DNA from: JACVRM01 sp046262315
Lineage (GTDB): Bacteria > Actinomycetota > Thermoleophilia > Gaiellales > Gaiellaceae
DNA: 23,509 bases
Direction: 5' to 3'
NCBI GenBank assembly: GCA_046262315.1
Contig: JBHEMZ010000063.1
Span: 1 to 23,509, forward strand
Part shown: piece after piece, positions 15,192 through 22,473 of the stretch
Numbering within the stretch: the first letter of the stretch is position 1
How the letters are laid out: each line of letters starts with the position of its first letter
Position numbers and translations under genes: made by a program
The notes under the pieces: generated by a model
The model's input: the letters and a program-made list of their open reading frames with translations, nothing else
The model's database searches: none
What the model was told of the DNA's origin: nothing

Positions 15192-15248
15192 CGGCTACGG
15201 TCCCCGCGGGGTTCGCGGGTCCCCCCACCCAGGCGGGGGACTGAGCCG
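15192..15248 (-). other. Structured three-way-junction element, cytochrome c terminator or serS leader
   Basis: On the minus strand an outer stem CGGCT/AGCCG (15244-15248 with 15192-15196) encloses two perfect hairpins: GTCCCCC/GGGGGAC (15219-15241) and CCCGCG/CGCGGG (about 15203-15219). It begins 10 bases past the cytochrome c stop. The simplest reading is a terminator for that gene; since it also precedes serS, a regulatory RNA is possible. Confidence 0.4.
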
Positions 15249-15257
15249 GCGGCGCCG

Positions 15258-15692
15258 TTACTTGCCCTGCGTCAGGAAGGTGACGAGGTCGTTGAGCTGC
15301 TTGTCCGACAGCGAGTCGTAGGCAGGCATGATCCCGGGGCCGAAGCCGGGCACGGTGTAGGCGTTCGGATCCTCGATCGACACGCGGGTGTACTCCTCGA
15401 CCGAGGCGTCGCCGGCCTTCTCGGCGTCCGCAGCCAGGTTGTCGAGGGCCGGTCCCGTCTGCCCGCTTGTGCCCGCCGGCTTGAAGGCGTGACACGCACC
15501 GCAGCCCTGCTTCGTGAAGACGGACTTGCCGGCGGCCGCGTCGCCCGAGGCTGTGGGCGCGGTCTTCGGGACGGTCGCGGTCGGCGTCGTCCCCTCGACC
15601 TCGTCAGGAACGGGCCGCGTGTCCTCCTCGCCGCCGCAGGCGCCGAGTCCGACGGTCAGCACGGCGAGGAGCAGAACGGCCGGGCGGCGCAT
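15258..15692 (-). CDS. c-type cytochrome lipoprotein
   Basis: 144 residues, a single-haem cytochrome c anchored outside the membrane and probably passing electrons to or from a respiratory complex. A lipoprotein signal ends in LGAC (Cys about 19), followed by an acidic, Thr/Pro-rich linker (about 20-50). The haem site is CGACH in TKQGCGACHAFKPAG, and the Met ligand is in PGIMPAYDSLSDKQLNDLVTFL. The ATG at 15692 gives the lipoprotein signal directly; an earlier in-frame start at 15758 would add 22 residues and is rejected. TAGACT lies 8 bases upstream and may be the -10. No other respiratory gene is present nearby. Confidence 0.9.
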   Translation of the reverse strand: MRRPAVLLLAVLTVGLGACGGEEDTRPVPDEVEGTTPTATVPKTAPTASGDAAAGKSVFTKQGCGACHAFKPAGTSGQTGPALDNLAADAEKAGDASVEEYTRVSIEDPNAYTVPGFGPGIMPAYDSLSDKQLNDLVTFLTQGK

Positions 15693-15748
15693 GGCGCGCG
15701 AGTCTAGCGGACACGCCGAGCGGGCACGGTCAGCCCGTTCGCGGCCGG

Positions 15749-15754
15749 TAGAAT
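15749..15754 (+). promoter_or_regulatory. -10 element for htpX
   Basis: TAGAAT sits 34 bases before the htpX start in the 96-base gap shared with the divergent cytochrome c gene. The expected transcript start near 15761 leaves room for the AAGGAG ribosome binding site at about 15773-15778. The -35 is poor. Confidence 0.35.
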
Positions 15755-15788
15755 CCATGCCGCAACCTTCTCAAGGAGCCCCACTTCG

Positions 15789-16709
15789 ATGAAACGCAAG
15801 GCTTACGGACGCGACGCCGGTCTCTCGCTGCGGATGCTGGCGACGAGCGGGCTGCTCGGCCTCCTCTACGTCGTCTTCGCACTCGTGCTGATCCAGTTCT
15901 TCGGCGCGGGCTTCTGGCTCGGCCTGATCATCGTCGGCGCGATGGCGATCTTTCAGTACTTCTCCTCGGCGAAGCTGGCGCTCCTCGCCTCCGGCGCGAA
16001 GGTCGTGGAGCGCGACCAGGCACCCGGGCTGCACGACATGGTCGAGCGCCTCGCCGCGATGGCCGACCTGCCCAAGCCGAAGGTGGCTGTGATCGAGTCG
16101 GACGTACCGAACGCCTTTGCGACCGGCCGCAACCCGAAGAACTCCGCGGTCGCCGTCACCACCGGACTGTGGGAGCGTCTCGAGCCGAACGAGGTCGAGG
16201 GCGTAATCGCGCACGAGCTCTCGCACATCGGCAACCGCGACGTGCTGATCATGACGCTCGCCAGCTTCTTCGCCATGCTCGCGGGCCTCATCTCGCGCAT
16301 GGCGATGTACGGCGGCATGTTCGGCGGCGACCGCGATCGCAACGGCCCGCCGATCTGGCTGATCGTGTTCGTGGTCTCGATCGTGACGTACTTCCTGAGC
16401 TACATCCTCATCCGCACGATCTCGCGGTACCGCGAGTACGCGGCCGACCGCGGCGCCGCGCTCATCACCGGCGCTCCCGAGAACCTGATGAGCGCCCTCC
16501 AGAAGATCGCCGGCCAGATGAGCGTCATCCCGCGCCGAGACCTGCGTGAGGTCGAGTCGATGAACGCGTTCTTCATCATCCCGACGAACCCGCACTTCAG
16601 CGCGCGCGACTCGTTCTCGGAGCTCTTCTCGACCCACCCGCCGCTCGAGAAGCGCCTGCGCAACCTCGCGAACGTCGCGCGCGAGATGGGCCGTCCGGTC
16701 GACCTTTAG
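15789..16709 (+). CDS. htpX: Zinc metalloprotease HtpX (M48B family)
   Basis: 306 residues, an inner-membrane protease that degrades damaged or misfolded membrane proteins, with its active site on the cytoplasmic face. Two N-terminal membrane helices (MLATSGLLGLLYVVFALVLI; FWLGLIIVGAMAIF) precede the catalytic HELSH (142-146; His142, Glu143, His146). Two more helices (about 152-172 and 189-209) follow, then the third zinc ligand Glu217 in REYAADRGA, and FSTHPPLEKR near the end. Length and layout match the family. AAGGAG stands 10-15 bases before the ATG. The next gene on the strand, pspAB, starts 51 bases after the stop, so both probably form one unit tied to the PspA genes opposite. Confidence 0.96.
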   Translation: MKRKAYGRDAGLSLRMLATSGLLGLLYVVFALVLIQFFGAGFWLGLIIVGAMAIFQYFSSAKLALLASGAKVVERDQAPGLHDMVERLAAMADLPKPKVAVIESDVPNAFATGRNPKNSAVAVTTGLWERLEPNEVEGVIAHELSHIGNRDVLIMTLASFFAMLAGLISRMAMYGGMFGGDRDRNGPPIWLIVFVVSIVTYFLSYILIRTISRYREYAADRGAALITGAPENLMSALQKIAGQMSVIPRRDLREVESMNAFFIIPTNPHFSARDSFSELFSTHPPLEKRLRNLANVAREMGRPVDL

Positions 16710-16759
16710 TGTCCCGCCGGGTGATGCTGGCCGGCGCGTCTTGCCTCGTGGGGCCGTAG

Positions 16760-17326
16760 ATGGGGCTCACCGACGTCCTCTTCGGGCGCAAGAAGCTCAA
16801 GCAGGCATCCGGCGACAAGATCTTCGCCCTGGCGACCGCGACGGTCACGCTCGAGACCGAGCTCGGCCTGACGTCGGCCGGTGCGGCCGGCGTCGTTTTC
16901 AAGGCGCTTTCCGCCGAGTCGTTCGTGCGGGCCGAAAACGAGCTTGACGAGCTTCTCCAAGTCGCCGCGACCGAGTCGCGCTCGCGCATCGAGCGCAAAA
17001 CCGACGACCACGGCTTCGAGTGGCTCGTCGTGCGCGACGATGAGTTCGAGGATTTGATCGGCACGGTGCACCTGGTCGCGCGCGAGCTCGTCGACCGCGG
17101 CTTCGGCGACCGGCTGCTGGCAGCGGTGTTCCGCTTCAAGGGCGGCGACCACCCGGTCTACTGGATCTACGGGTTCAAGCGGGGAGCGTTCTGGCCCTTC
17201 ATCCCGACTGGCGGCAACGAGCGCGACAACGCAAATGAGCTGGAGCTGAAGGCCAAGCTGGAGAACGAGCTGCCAGTCGAGGAAGACCTCGCGCGCTGGT
17301 TCGGCCTCTTCGACGCGCCGCTCTAG
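16760..17326 (+). CDS. pspAB: PspA-associated protein PspAB
   Basis: 188 residues matching by eye the PspAB family, a partner of PspA described from gene neighbourhoods in actinobacteria and archaea, of unknown biochemical function. Typical parts are the N-terminal MGLTDVLFGRKKLK, the middle FEWLVVRDDEFEDLIGTVHLVARELVDRGFGDRLLAAVF, and YWIYGFKRGAFWPFIP in the second half. Soluble, with no signal or membrane segment. The ATG at 16760 has a weak GTGGGG upstream and follows htpX. Its stop is 5 bases from the stop of the convergent lysyl oxidase-like gene, so the two transcripts must overlap. Confidence 0.85.
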   Translation: MGLTDVLFGRKKLKQASGDKIFALATATVTLETELGLTSAGAAGVVFKALSAESFVRAENELDELLQVAATESRSRIERKTDDHGFEWLVVRDDEFEDLIGTVHLVARELVDRGFGDRLLAAVFRFKGGDHPVYWIYGFKRGAFWPFIPTGGNERDNANELELKAKLENELPVEEDLARWFGLFDAPL

Positions 17327-17331
17327 GCCAG

Positions 17332-18054
17332 TTACTTCTTATCGCAGCGAGCGCTGTCCGGGCAGTGCGCGAGCACCCGCACACGCGCCCCGCGGATCGA
17401 GAGGAGGACGGACGCGGCGTTGTTCTCGTAGCGGCTCTCGCGCAGCGCGCGCCGCGGGTTGACCCGGTGTACGAGCACGTACCGGCCTGTCCGCAGCCCG
17501 GTGATGTCGACCTCCTGGCCCTCCAGGAACGCGTGGTAGACATCGCGGAAGCCGACCGAGATGCCGGCGCGGACGCGCAGCAGGTCGGGGTGGTGGCGGC
17601 CGCACTCCGCCGTCCAGACGGCGCGCCTCGGCTCGCCCGGCAACATCCGCGCGTCGGCGTCGTAGCTGTCGGTGAGGCAGAAGCCGGTCTTGCGGTCGCG
17701 GCGCACGCGGCGCCCATCGGGGCGACGCAGCTCGTAGCGCTCGAAGCCGAGCAGGTGCCAGTGGGCATGGTCGGGCGAGCGGACGTAGCGCAGTGCGCCC
17801 CGAAACGCGACGCGTCGTCCGCCTACGAGCTGCCGGACGAGCATGCCGGGAAAGCGCGCCGTGCGGCGTCCCTCGATGACGAGCGGCCGCGTGCCGACGT
17901 TATCGACGGCCGAGGCGAATCCGAGTAGCAAACGGCCGTCCCGCTCGACGACCCGCAGCCGGTGCGGCACGACCTGGTCGAGGTCCGGGAGTTGCGCCCC
18001 GCCCGCCAGCGCCGCGGCGGCTGCCGCGGCGAGAAGCGCTAATCCTCCGCCCAG
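17332..18054 (-). CDS. Secreted lysyl oxidase-like copper protein, start uncertain
   Basis: About 240 residues resembling the lysyl oxidase domain (copper amine oxidases that oxidise lysine side chains to aldehydes). Copper-site histidines appear as DHAHWHL (about 94-100). The conserved second half reads TGFCLTDSY, CGRHHPDLL, GFRDVYHAFLEGQEVDITGL, then GRYVLVHRVNP and ESRYENNAAS, in family order. The N-terminus is an Ala/Leu-rich hydrophobic segment without basic residues, probably a signal peptide. No ATG, GTG or TTG is available near it. The CTG at 18054, with GGAG 8 bases upstream, is the best candidate and would overlap the bicupin gene by 16 bases. Whether the quinone cofactor can form is unknown. 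Confidence 0.78.
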   Translation of the reverse strand: MGGGLALLAAAAAAALAGGAQLPDLDQVVPHRLRVVERDGRLLLGFASAVDNVGTRPLVIEGRRTARFPGMLVRQLVGGRRVAFRGALRYVRSPDHAHWHLLGFERYELRRPDGRRVRRDRKTGFCLTDSYDADARMLPGEPRRAVWTAECGRHHPDLLRVRAGISVGFRDVYHAFLEGQEVDITGLRTGRYVLVHRVNPRRALRESRYENNAASVLLSIRGARVRVLAHCPDSARCDKK

Positions 18055-18989
18055 CCGGTGTGCTCCATGCGCCCGAGCACGCCCACGCCACGCAGGAAGA
18101 CGGTGCCCGACCGCGGGTAGTAGACGATGTCGCCCGGATTTCGCGTCCCGTAGGCGAGCAGCTCGAGGCCGTCCTCGCCCGCGCGAAACGTATGTGCGAC
18201 CTGCGAGCCGGCCGGCCGCGCGACCACGCTCCCCGCGCGCACCTCGTGCCGCTCGTCCGCGGCGCCGCGCTCGCGGGCGAGCGGCGACGGCGTCAGCTCG
18301 AGCCGCCCCTCGCCGCCCAGGACGACGAAGATCTCCTCTTCGGCGGAGTGGCAGTGCGGGCGCGCGCTCAGCCTGCCCGGGTCGACCCGCACGTGCGTGA
18401 GACCGGTCCGCTCCGACCCACCCGCCCGCCCGAGGTCGCGACGCGCGAAGCCCAGCGTCTCGCCGTCCCGCCGCTCGCCCTCGACCTCCCGCACGTTGAC
18501 GATACGCCCGGGCCGCTCGCTCGGTTCCGGCAGCGCCAGCTCGCCGAGCGCCGCCTCGCGGTGCCACTGGTGCGGGCCGGGGTCAGGCCTGAGGATGGCG
18601 GGGCCGACGCGCACCAGTTCGAGTCGGGGGAACCAGGCCAGCTCCGCGCGGGCACGCATGCCGAAGGCGAGCACCTCGAGCCCCTCGCCGCCGGCGACGA
18701 GCGTATGCGCCTCGCGCCCTGCGAGGTGGACGAGGCAGTCACCGGGGCCGACCTCGTACGTCTCGCCGTCCTGCCAGGACACGCCCGAGCCGCCAAGCAC
18801 GTAGAAGATCTCCTCTTCCTCGCCTTCCATGTGCGCGGGGGTCGAGCGCTTCCCGGGGTCGATCTGGATGCGCTGCACGCCGACGGTGACGCAGCCTGCG
18901 GCCGCGCCGAGGTTGCTCCAGCGCGAGCTGAGCGGTCCGACCTCGTTGTGCTGGGCTTCGACGTCGTCCCAGTGGACGACCGCAGGCAT
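18039..18989 (-). CDS. Bicupin (double cupin-domain) protein
   Basis: 316 residues with two cupin barrels. Cupin 1 covers about 35-112, with TPAHMEGEEEEIFYVLGGSG and REAHTL (His53, Glu57/59, His95). Cupin 2 covers about 195-283, with RPHCHSAEEEIFVVLGGEG and QVAHTF (His212, His214, Glu218, His266). Both have the metal-ligand set intact, so two metal sites are plausible. Dioxygenase, isomerase or sensor roles are all possible and cannot be separated here. The ATG at 18989 shares a base with the pspAA stop (TAATG), meaning tight translational coupling to the PspA chain, and the lysyl oxidase-like gene overlaps its end. No signal peptide. Confidence 0.85.
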   Translation of the reverse strand: MPAVVHWDDVEAQHNEVGPLSSRWSNLGAAAGCVTVGVQRIQIDPGKRSTPAHMEGEEEEIFYVLGGSGVSWQDGETYEVGPGDCLVHLAGREAHTLVAGGEGLEVLAFGMRARAELAWFPRLELVRVGPAILRPDPGPHQWHREAALGELALPEPSERPGRIVNVREVEGERRDGETLGFARRDLGRAGGSERTGLTHVRVDPGRLSARPHCHSAEEEIFVVLGGEGRLELTPSPLARERGAADERHEVRAGSVVARPAGSQVAHTFRAGEDGLELLAYGTRNPGDIVYYPRSGTVFLRGVGVLGRMEHTGWAED

Positions 18990-19279
18990 TACGTGGGCAG
19001 GTCCGGGATGAAGCCCTCGACTGTGAGCAGCTTGCGCGTCTCCTCGAGCGTCAGGTCGCTGGGCGGAACGACGATGTCTGACGCGGACAGATCCTCGTCG
19101 GGCAAGCGTTCGCCGGTTGACCGCACGAGCTCGAACATCTCGTCGAGCGTGGTGTCGAGCGTCGCCTCGTCTGAGGCCTCGATGGCCACGGTCGCGCGTT
19201 CGTCGAGCTCGTTGAGCTGCGCGACGACCGATTCGTCGACCCGGTACTGGCCGTCGCCGCCCATCAGGCGCACGATCAC
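18989..19279 (-). CDS. pspAA: PspA-associated protein PspAA
   Basis: 96 residues of the PspAA family, a small partner found directly after pspA in many actinobacteria and archaea. The conserved start MIVRLMGGDGQYRVDESVV, the middle acidic helices (LNELDERATVAIE, TTLDEMFELV) and the end ASDIVVPPSDLTLEETRKLL followed by GFIPDLP are characteristic. The GTG at 19279 overlaps the pspA stop (GTGA). Probably cytoplasmic, working with PspA at the membrane; its exact role is not established. Confidence 0.9.
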   Translation of the reverse strand: MIVRLMGGDGQYRVDESVVAQLNELDERATVAIEASDEATLDTTLDEMFELVRSTGERLPDEDLSASDIVVPPSDLTLEETRKLLTVEGFIPDLPT

Positions 19280-20007
19280 TGCTCGATCTCCTTGCGCTCG
19301 GCGCCGGCGCCCAGCTCGGCCTTCATCTTCTCGAGCTCGGCATCGACCTGGCCCTGCGACGCGATCTGGGCGAGCTCGCGGTCGAGCTGCGACTGGTCGC
19401 CGGCGGTGAAGTCCTCGAGCGTGCCCGACGCGATCAGCTCCTCGACGGCGCCTGCACGCGCCTGCATCTGCTCCGTCTTGTCCTTCGCGCGCTGGATTGC
19501 GAGCCCGGTGTCGGCCATCTGCTCGCCGATCCCCGTGGCAGCCTCGCCGATCCGCACCTGCGCCTCGGCCGCGGAGTACTGCGCCTTGATGACCTCCTTC
19601 TGCGACCGGAAGCCCTCGATCTTCGCGGAGAGCTGCTTCTCGCTCACAACGAGCTTCTCCTGCTGCTGCTCGAGCTGGGCGACCTGCTGATCGAGACCCT
19701 GGAGCTGCTGCTGCGCGGCGCTCTTGCGCTCGAGCGCCGCGCGGGCGAGGTCCTCACGACCGGCTGCGAGCGCCTGCCTGGCCTGCTCGTCGAGCTTGAC
19801 AAGGCTCTGCTCGAGCTGGTTGGTCTGGAGCTGGAGCCGCTTCTTCGACGTCACGACGTCCGCGACGCCGCGCTTGACGTTCTGCAGCAGCTCGAGCTGC
19901 TTCTCGTACGAGTAATCGAGCGTCTCGCCCGGATCCTCCGCCCGATCGAGCAGCTTCGAGAACTTCGCCTTGATCACCGTCGCGGCCCTGGACAACAACC
20001 CCGCCAT
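19276..20007 (-). CDS. pspA: Phage shock protein A (PspA/IM30/Vipp1 family)
   Basis: 243 residues. PspA binds the inner face of the cytoplasmic membrane and forms ESCRT-III-like rods that protect damaged membranes. The amphipathic N-terminal helix MAGLLSRAATVIKAKFSKLLDRAEDP is followed by the signature ETLDYSYEKQLELLQNVKRGVADV and a long coiled coil rich in Gln, Glu and Lys (about 50-170), with the last helices at about 185-240. The ATG at 20007 has GAGGAGGG just upstream, far better than an earlier in-frame start. It heads a minus-strand chain with pspAA, the bicupin and the lysyl oxidase-like gene, all overlapping. Confidence 0.95.
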   Translation of the reverse strand: MAGLLSRAATVIKAKFSKLLDRAEDPGETLDYSYEKQLELLQNVKRGVADVVTSKKRLQLQTNQLEQSLVKLDEQARQALAAGREDLARAALERKSAAQQQLQGLDQQVAQLEQQQEKLVVSEKQLSAKIEGFRSQKEVIKAQYSAAEAQVRIGEAATGIGEQMADTGLAIQRAKDKTEQMQARAGAVEELIASGTLEDFTAGDQSQLDRELAQIASQGQVDAELEKMKAELGAGAERKEIEQ

Positions 20008-20031
20008 CGAACCCTCCTCAGTCGTTGCGAT

Positions 20032-20038
20032 TAGCCTA
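20032..20038. promoter_or_regulatory. Shared bidirectional -10 element between pspA and the MBL gene
   Basis: TAGCCTA reads TAGCCT on the plus strand (20032-20037) and TAGGCT on the minus strand (20033-20038), each of the TAnnnT type. On the plus strand transcription would begin at about the ATG of the MBL gene (20045); on the minus strand at about 20026, leaving a 19-base leader with the pspA ribosome binding site. The whole gap is 37 bases. Confidence 0.42.
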
Positions 20039-20044
20039 GTCGCC

Positions 20045-20716
20045 ATGCTGATCGAGCGGAGCATGCACCCCGGCTGGCTGTCGAACGCGTACCTCGTAGC
20101 GGTGGAGGAGGGCGGCACCGCGCTCTTCGTCGACTCCGGCGCGCCGCTCGAGCCGCTTCTGGCGGCCACCGAGCGCTGGGACGTCCGGCCGCGCTACCTG
20201 CTCCGCACGCACTCGCATCCGGACCACGTGGCGCACGAGGACGAGCTGCGGGAGCGCTTCGGGCTCGAGGTCGTGACGGCGGGGCTCGAGGCGGACGGTC
20301 TTCGCGCCACCGCGCTCGAGACGCCCGGCCACGCCGACGACCACCTCGTCTTTGTCGTCAACGGCGAGGCCTGCTTCGCGGGCGACCTGCTCTTCCGCGA
20401 CGCGGTGGGCGGCGGCCCGGATGCAGGCGTGATCCGCCGCTCGGTCATGGACGAGGTGATGACGCTGCCACCGGCGATGCGTGTACTTCCGGGGCACACC
20501 GACGAGACGACGATCGGGCGCGAGTGGGAGCAGAACCCCTTCGTGCGCGTCTGGCGCGGGGTCGAGCCGCCGCTCGACGAGCCGTGCCGGGTGGCCGGAA
20601 CGGAGGCGACGCTGCTCGTCTGGTCGCCGGACTACGACGGCAAGGGCAAGGCGCTCGTACGCCTGGCCGACGGGCGCGAGACGATCGTCGGCGGCTCGCG
20701 AGTCGAGCGCCGGTAG
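20045..20716 (+). CDS. MBL-fold (glyoxalase II-like) metallohydrolase
   Basis: 223 residues of the metallo-beta-lactamase fold, probably a thioester or similar hydrolase. The binding motif THSHPDH (His56, His58, Asp60, His61), PGHADDH with His96, AGDLLF with Asp114, and LPGHTDE with His151 make up the full two-metal site. The N-terminal MHPGWLSNAYLV and VDSGAP are typical for the family. The ATG at 20045 fits a leaderless start since no ribosome binding site precedes it. It diverges from pspA with a 37-base gap and leads a plus-strand chain with the next two genes. Substrate unknown; no signal peptide. Confidence 0.92.
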   Translation: MLIERSMHPGWLSNAYLVAVEEGGTALFVDSGAPLEPLLAATERWDVRPRYLLRTHSHPDHVAHEDELRERFGLEVVTAGLEADGLRATALETPGHADDHLVFVVNGEACFAGDLLFRDAVGGGPDAGVIRRSVMDEVMTLPPAMRVLPGHTDETTIGREWEQNPFVRVWRGVEPPLDEPCRVAGTEATLLVWSPDYDGKGKALVRLADGRETIVGGSRVERR

Positions 20717-20718
20717 CC

Positions 20719-20754
20719 ATGGCCGAGGACGACGATGAAGCGGAAGAGGAGTAA
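20719..20754 (+). other. 11-residue acidic mini-ORF overlapping the next start
   Basis: ATG at 20719 begins MAEDDDEAEEE and stops at 20752-20754, in a different frame from the LolA/RseB-like gene whose start (20735) lies inside it. It has no ribosome binding site of its own. It could couple translation from the MBL gene to the next, or be chance. Confidence 0.2.
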
Positions 20755-21823
20755 GACTCCGAGCGTGATTCGCGCGCTCGCCGCAGTCGCGCTCGTTCTC
20801 GTCGTGCCGGCTGCATCCGGCGGCCCACGCCGAGCCGTGGAACCGAACGTCGTCGTCTGGTCGTTCGTCGCTGCTGCGCGCACACATGACGCCCAGATCG
20901 AGGTCACATGGCGATCTCCCGACAACGTCGCGGTCCGCTCCCGCGACCCCGATTTTCGCTCGTTCGTGCAGCGCGGTGGGACGCTCTACGAGGCGGCACT
21001 CGGGCCATCCGCCGGCGCCGTGACGCGACGGACGTACTCGGCACGGCCCGACGCCTACTCACTGGCGGAGGAGCTGTTGGGGAACGAGGTCGATTTTGTC
21101 CTGGCCGAGGCGCGCGCCGGAAAGCTTCGGCTGCACGATACGACGACTTCGACCGGCGCACCGCCTGACTGGACCGCCAACATCCTCCTCCGCGCCAACG
21201 ACTGCGCGGGCCTGCGCGGCACCGCGGCGACCGTGATCATCGATCGTCCCACGCTGCTGCCCCTGGGCATCCGCTCACGCCGGGGAATAACGAGCATCGA
21301 CTACTACGGGCGGATCAATGCTCGGACTCCGGCGAGCGCGTTCAGGATTCCCGACGTGGGCCGTGCGTACCGGCGCGACCAGGGATTCGTGCGCACCTCG
21401 CCCGCGAGGGCGGCCGGACCACTTCCCTACGTGCCGGAGCTGCCGACCGCCCTCCCCAAGGGGTTCAAGCTGGCTGTCAGCGGCTGGGCGCGACGCTCGG
21501 GCAGGACGGGCCCGGAGGCGTCGAATCCTCGCTACCCGTACCTCTTCGGCGCTGTCTATCGTCGCGGGTGGGAGCGCATCGACGTCACCCAGCGGCTCGC
21601 CGGTAAGCAGGGCTGGCTCTCCGACCCGTTCGGCATCGAATGCGGTTTCCAGGTCGGCGGGCCCGTCCGGGTTGGCGGCGTCCAAGCCTTCTACGGGGCC
21701 GGCCCGGAGATCGCACCGCACCTCTACTGGCGCCGGGGCCGCCTGCTTTACACCGTCAGCGGCCCGCTGCCGAAGCGCGATCTCGTGGCGATCGCCGAGT
21801 CCCTCGAGCCGCTGGGACGCTGA
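20735..21823 (+). CDS. Exported LolA/RseB-like protein
   Basis: 362 residues with a signal peptide (basic KRKRSK, then IRALAAVALVLVVPAASG). The mature N-terminal half looks like the LolA/LppX/RseB lipid-binding beta fold: AEELLGNEVDFVLAEARAGKLRL, then TVIIDRPTLLPLGIRSRRGITSIDYYGRINARTPASAFRIP. In actinobacteria such domains occur in lipoprotein carriers and in envelope-stress sensors. The C-terminal half (about 230-362, with YPYLFGAVYRRGWERIDVTQRL and two closely spaced Gly-rich strands) is a separate domain I do not recognise. GAGG precedes the ATG by 6 bases. The next gene overlaps its stop (TGATG). The match is by eye, so the family call is moderate. Confidence 0.68.
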   Translation: MKRKRSKTPSVIRALAAVALVLVVPAASGGPRRAVEPNVVVWSFVAAARTHDAQIEVTWRSPDNVAVRSRDPDFRSFVQRGGTLYEAALGPSAGAVTRRTYSARPDAYSLAEELLGNEVDFVLAEARAGKLRLHDTTTSTGAPPDWTANILLRANDCAGLRGTAATVIIDRPTLLPLGIRSRRGITSIDYYGRINARTPASAFRIPDVGRAYRRDQGFVRTSPARAAGPLPYVPELPTALPKGFKLAVSGWARRSGRTGPEASNPRYPYLFGAVYRRGWERIDVTQRLAGKQGWLSDPFGIECGFQVGGPVRVGGVQAFYGAGPEIAPHLYWRRGRLLYTVSGPLPKRDLVAIAESLEPLGR

Positions 21824-22467
21824 TGGCCTTCATCGTCCCCGACGACATCGAGCGCTATGCGGCGGAGCACACCTCGCCGCCCGAGCCGCTGCTCGCCGAG
21901 CTGGCCGAGGAGACCCGCGCCACGCTCTCCTCGCCTCAGATGCTCACCGGCACGATCGAGGGCCGCTTCCTCGAGCTGCTCGTGTTCGCGTCCGGCGCCC
22001 GCCGCGTGCTCGAGCTCGGCACCTACTCCGGCTACTCGGCGCTCTCGATGGCCGCGGGCCTGCCGGAGGACGGCCAAGTCGACACGTGCGAAGTGGACGA
22101 GCACCACGCCGCCGTCGCGCGCCGCTACATCGGGCGCAGCGAGCATGCGCGCCAAATCACCGTCCATGTCGGGCCCGCACTCGAGACGATCGAGCGCCTC
22201 GGCGGCGAGTGGGATCTCGTCTTCATCGACGCCGACAAGGGGAACTACGTGCACTACTACGAGGCGGTCGTGCCGCGGCTGTCCGAGCGGGGGATAGTGG
22301 TCGCCGACAACACCCTCTGGAGCGGGCGGGTGCTGGACGAGAACGACGACTCCGAGGGCACCCGAGCCATCCGCGCGTTCAACGAGCGCGTCCGTGCCGA
22401 CGAGCGCGTCACGTGCGTGCAGCTCACGGTGCGCGACGGCGTCACGCTCATTCGCCGCCGCTCCTGA
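21823..22467 (+). CDS. SAM-dependent O-methyltransferase (COMT-type, metal-dependent)
   Basis: 214 residues of the cation-dependent O-methyltransferase family (catechol or caffeoyl-CoA type). The SAM site is VLELGTYSGYS (62-72), with the acidic TCEVDE near 88-93; the metal and catalytic site is FIDADKGNY (134-142), with Asp162-Asn163 in ADNTLWSG. The N-terminal MLTGTIEGRFLELLV block is also typical. Cytoplasmic. The ATG overlaps the previous stop by one base (TGATG), so it is coupled to the LolA/RseB-like gene. Substrate unknown; a catechol-like or related hydroxyl is expected from the family. Confidence 0.93.
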   Translation: MAFIVPDDIERYAAEHTSPPEPLLAELAEETRATLSSPQMLTGTIEGRFLELLVFASGARRVLELGTYSGYSALSMAAGLPEDGQVDTCEVDEHHAAVARRYIGRSEHARQITVHVGPALETIERLGGEWDLVFIDADKGNYVHYYEAVVPRLSERGIVVADNTLWSGRVLDENDDSEGTRAIRAFNERVRADERVTCVQLTVRDGVTLIRRRS

Positions 22468-22473
22468 AATCAG

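Noticed and set aside
14258..15244. Plus-strand open frame opposite serS
   Set aside because: Arg/Ala-rich product with no motif, fully covered by a certain gene on the other strand.
15104..15257. T-box riboswitch ahead of serS
   Set aside because: The core differs from the conserved GGGTGGNACCGCG by insertions, no specifier hairpin with a serine codon is visible, and the -10 next to the start would bypass it.
18060..19409. Plus-strand open frame opposite the bicupin and pspAA
   Set aside because: Low-complexity translation mirroring well-supported genes on the minus strand.
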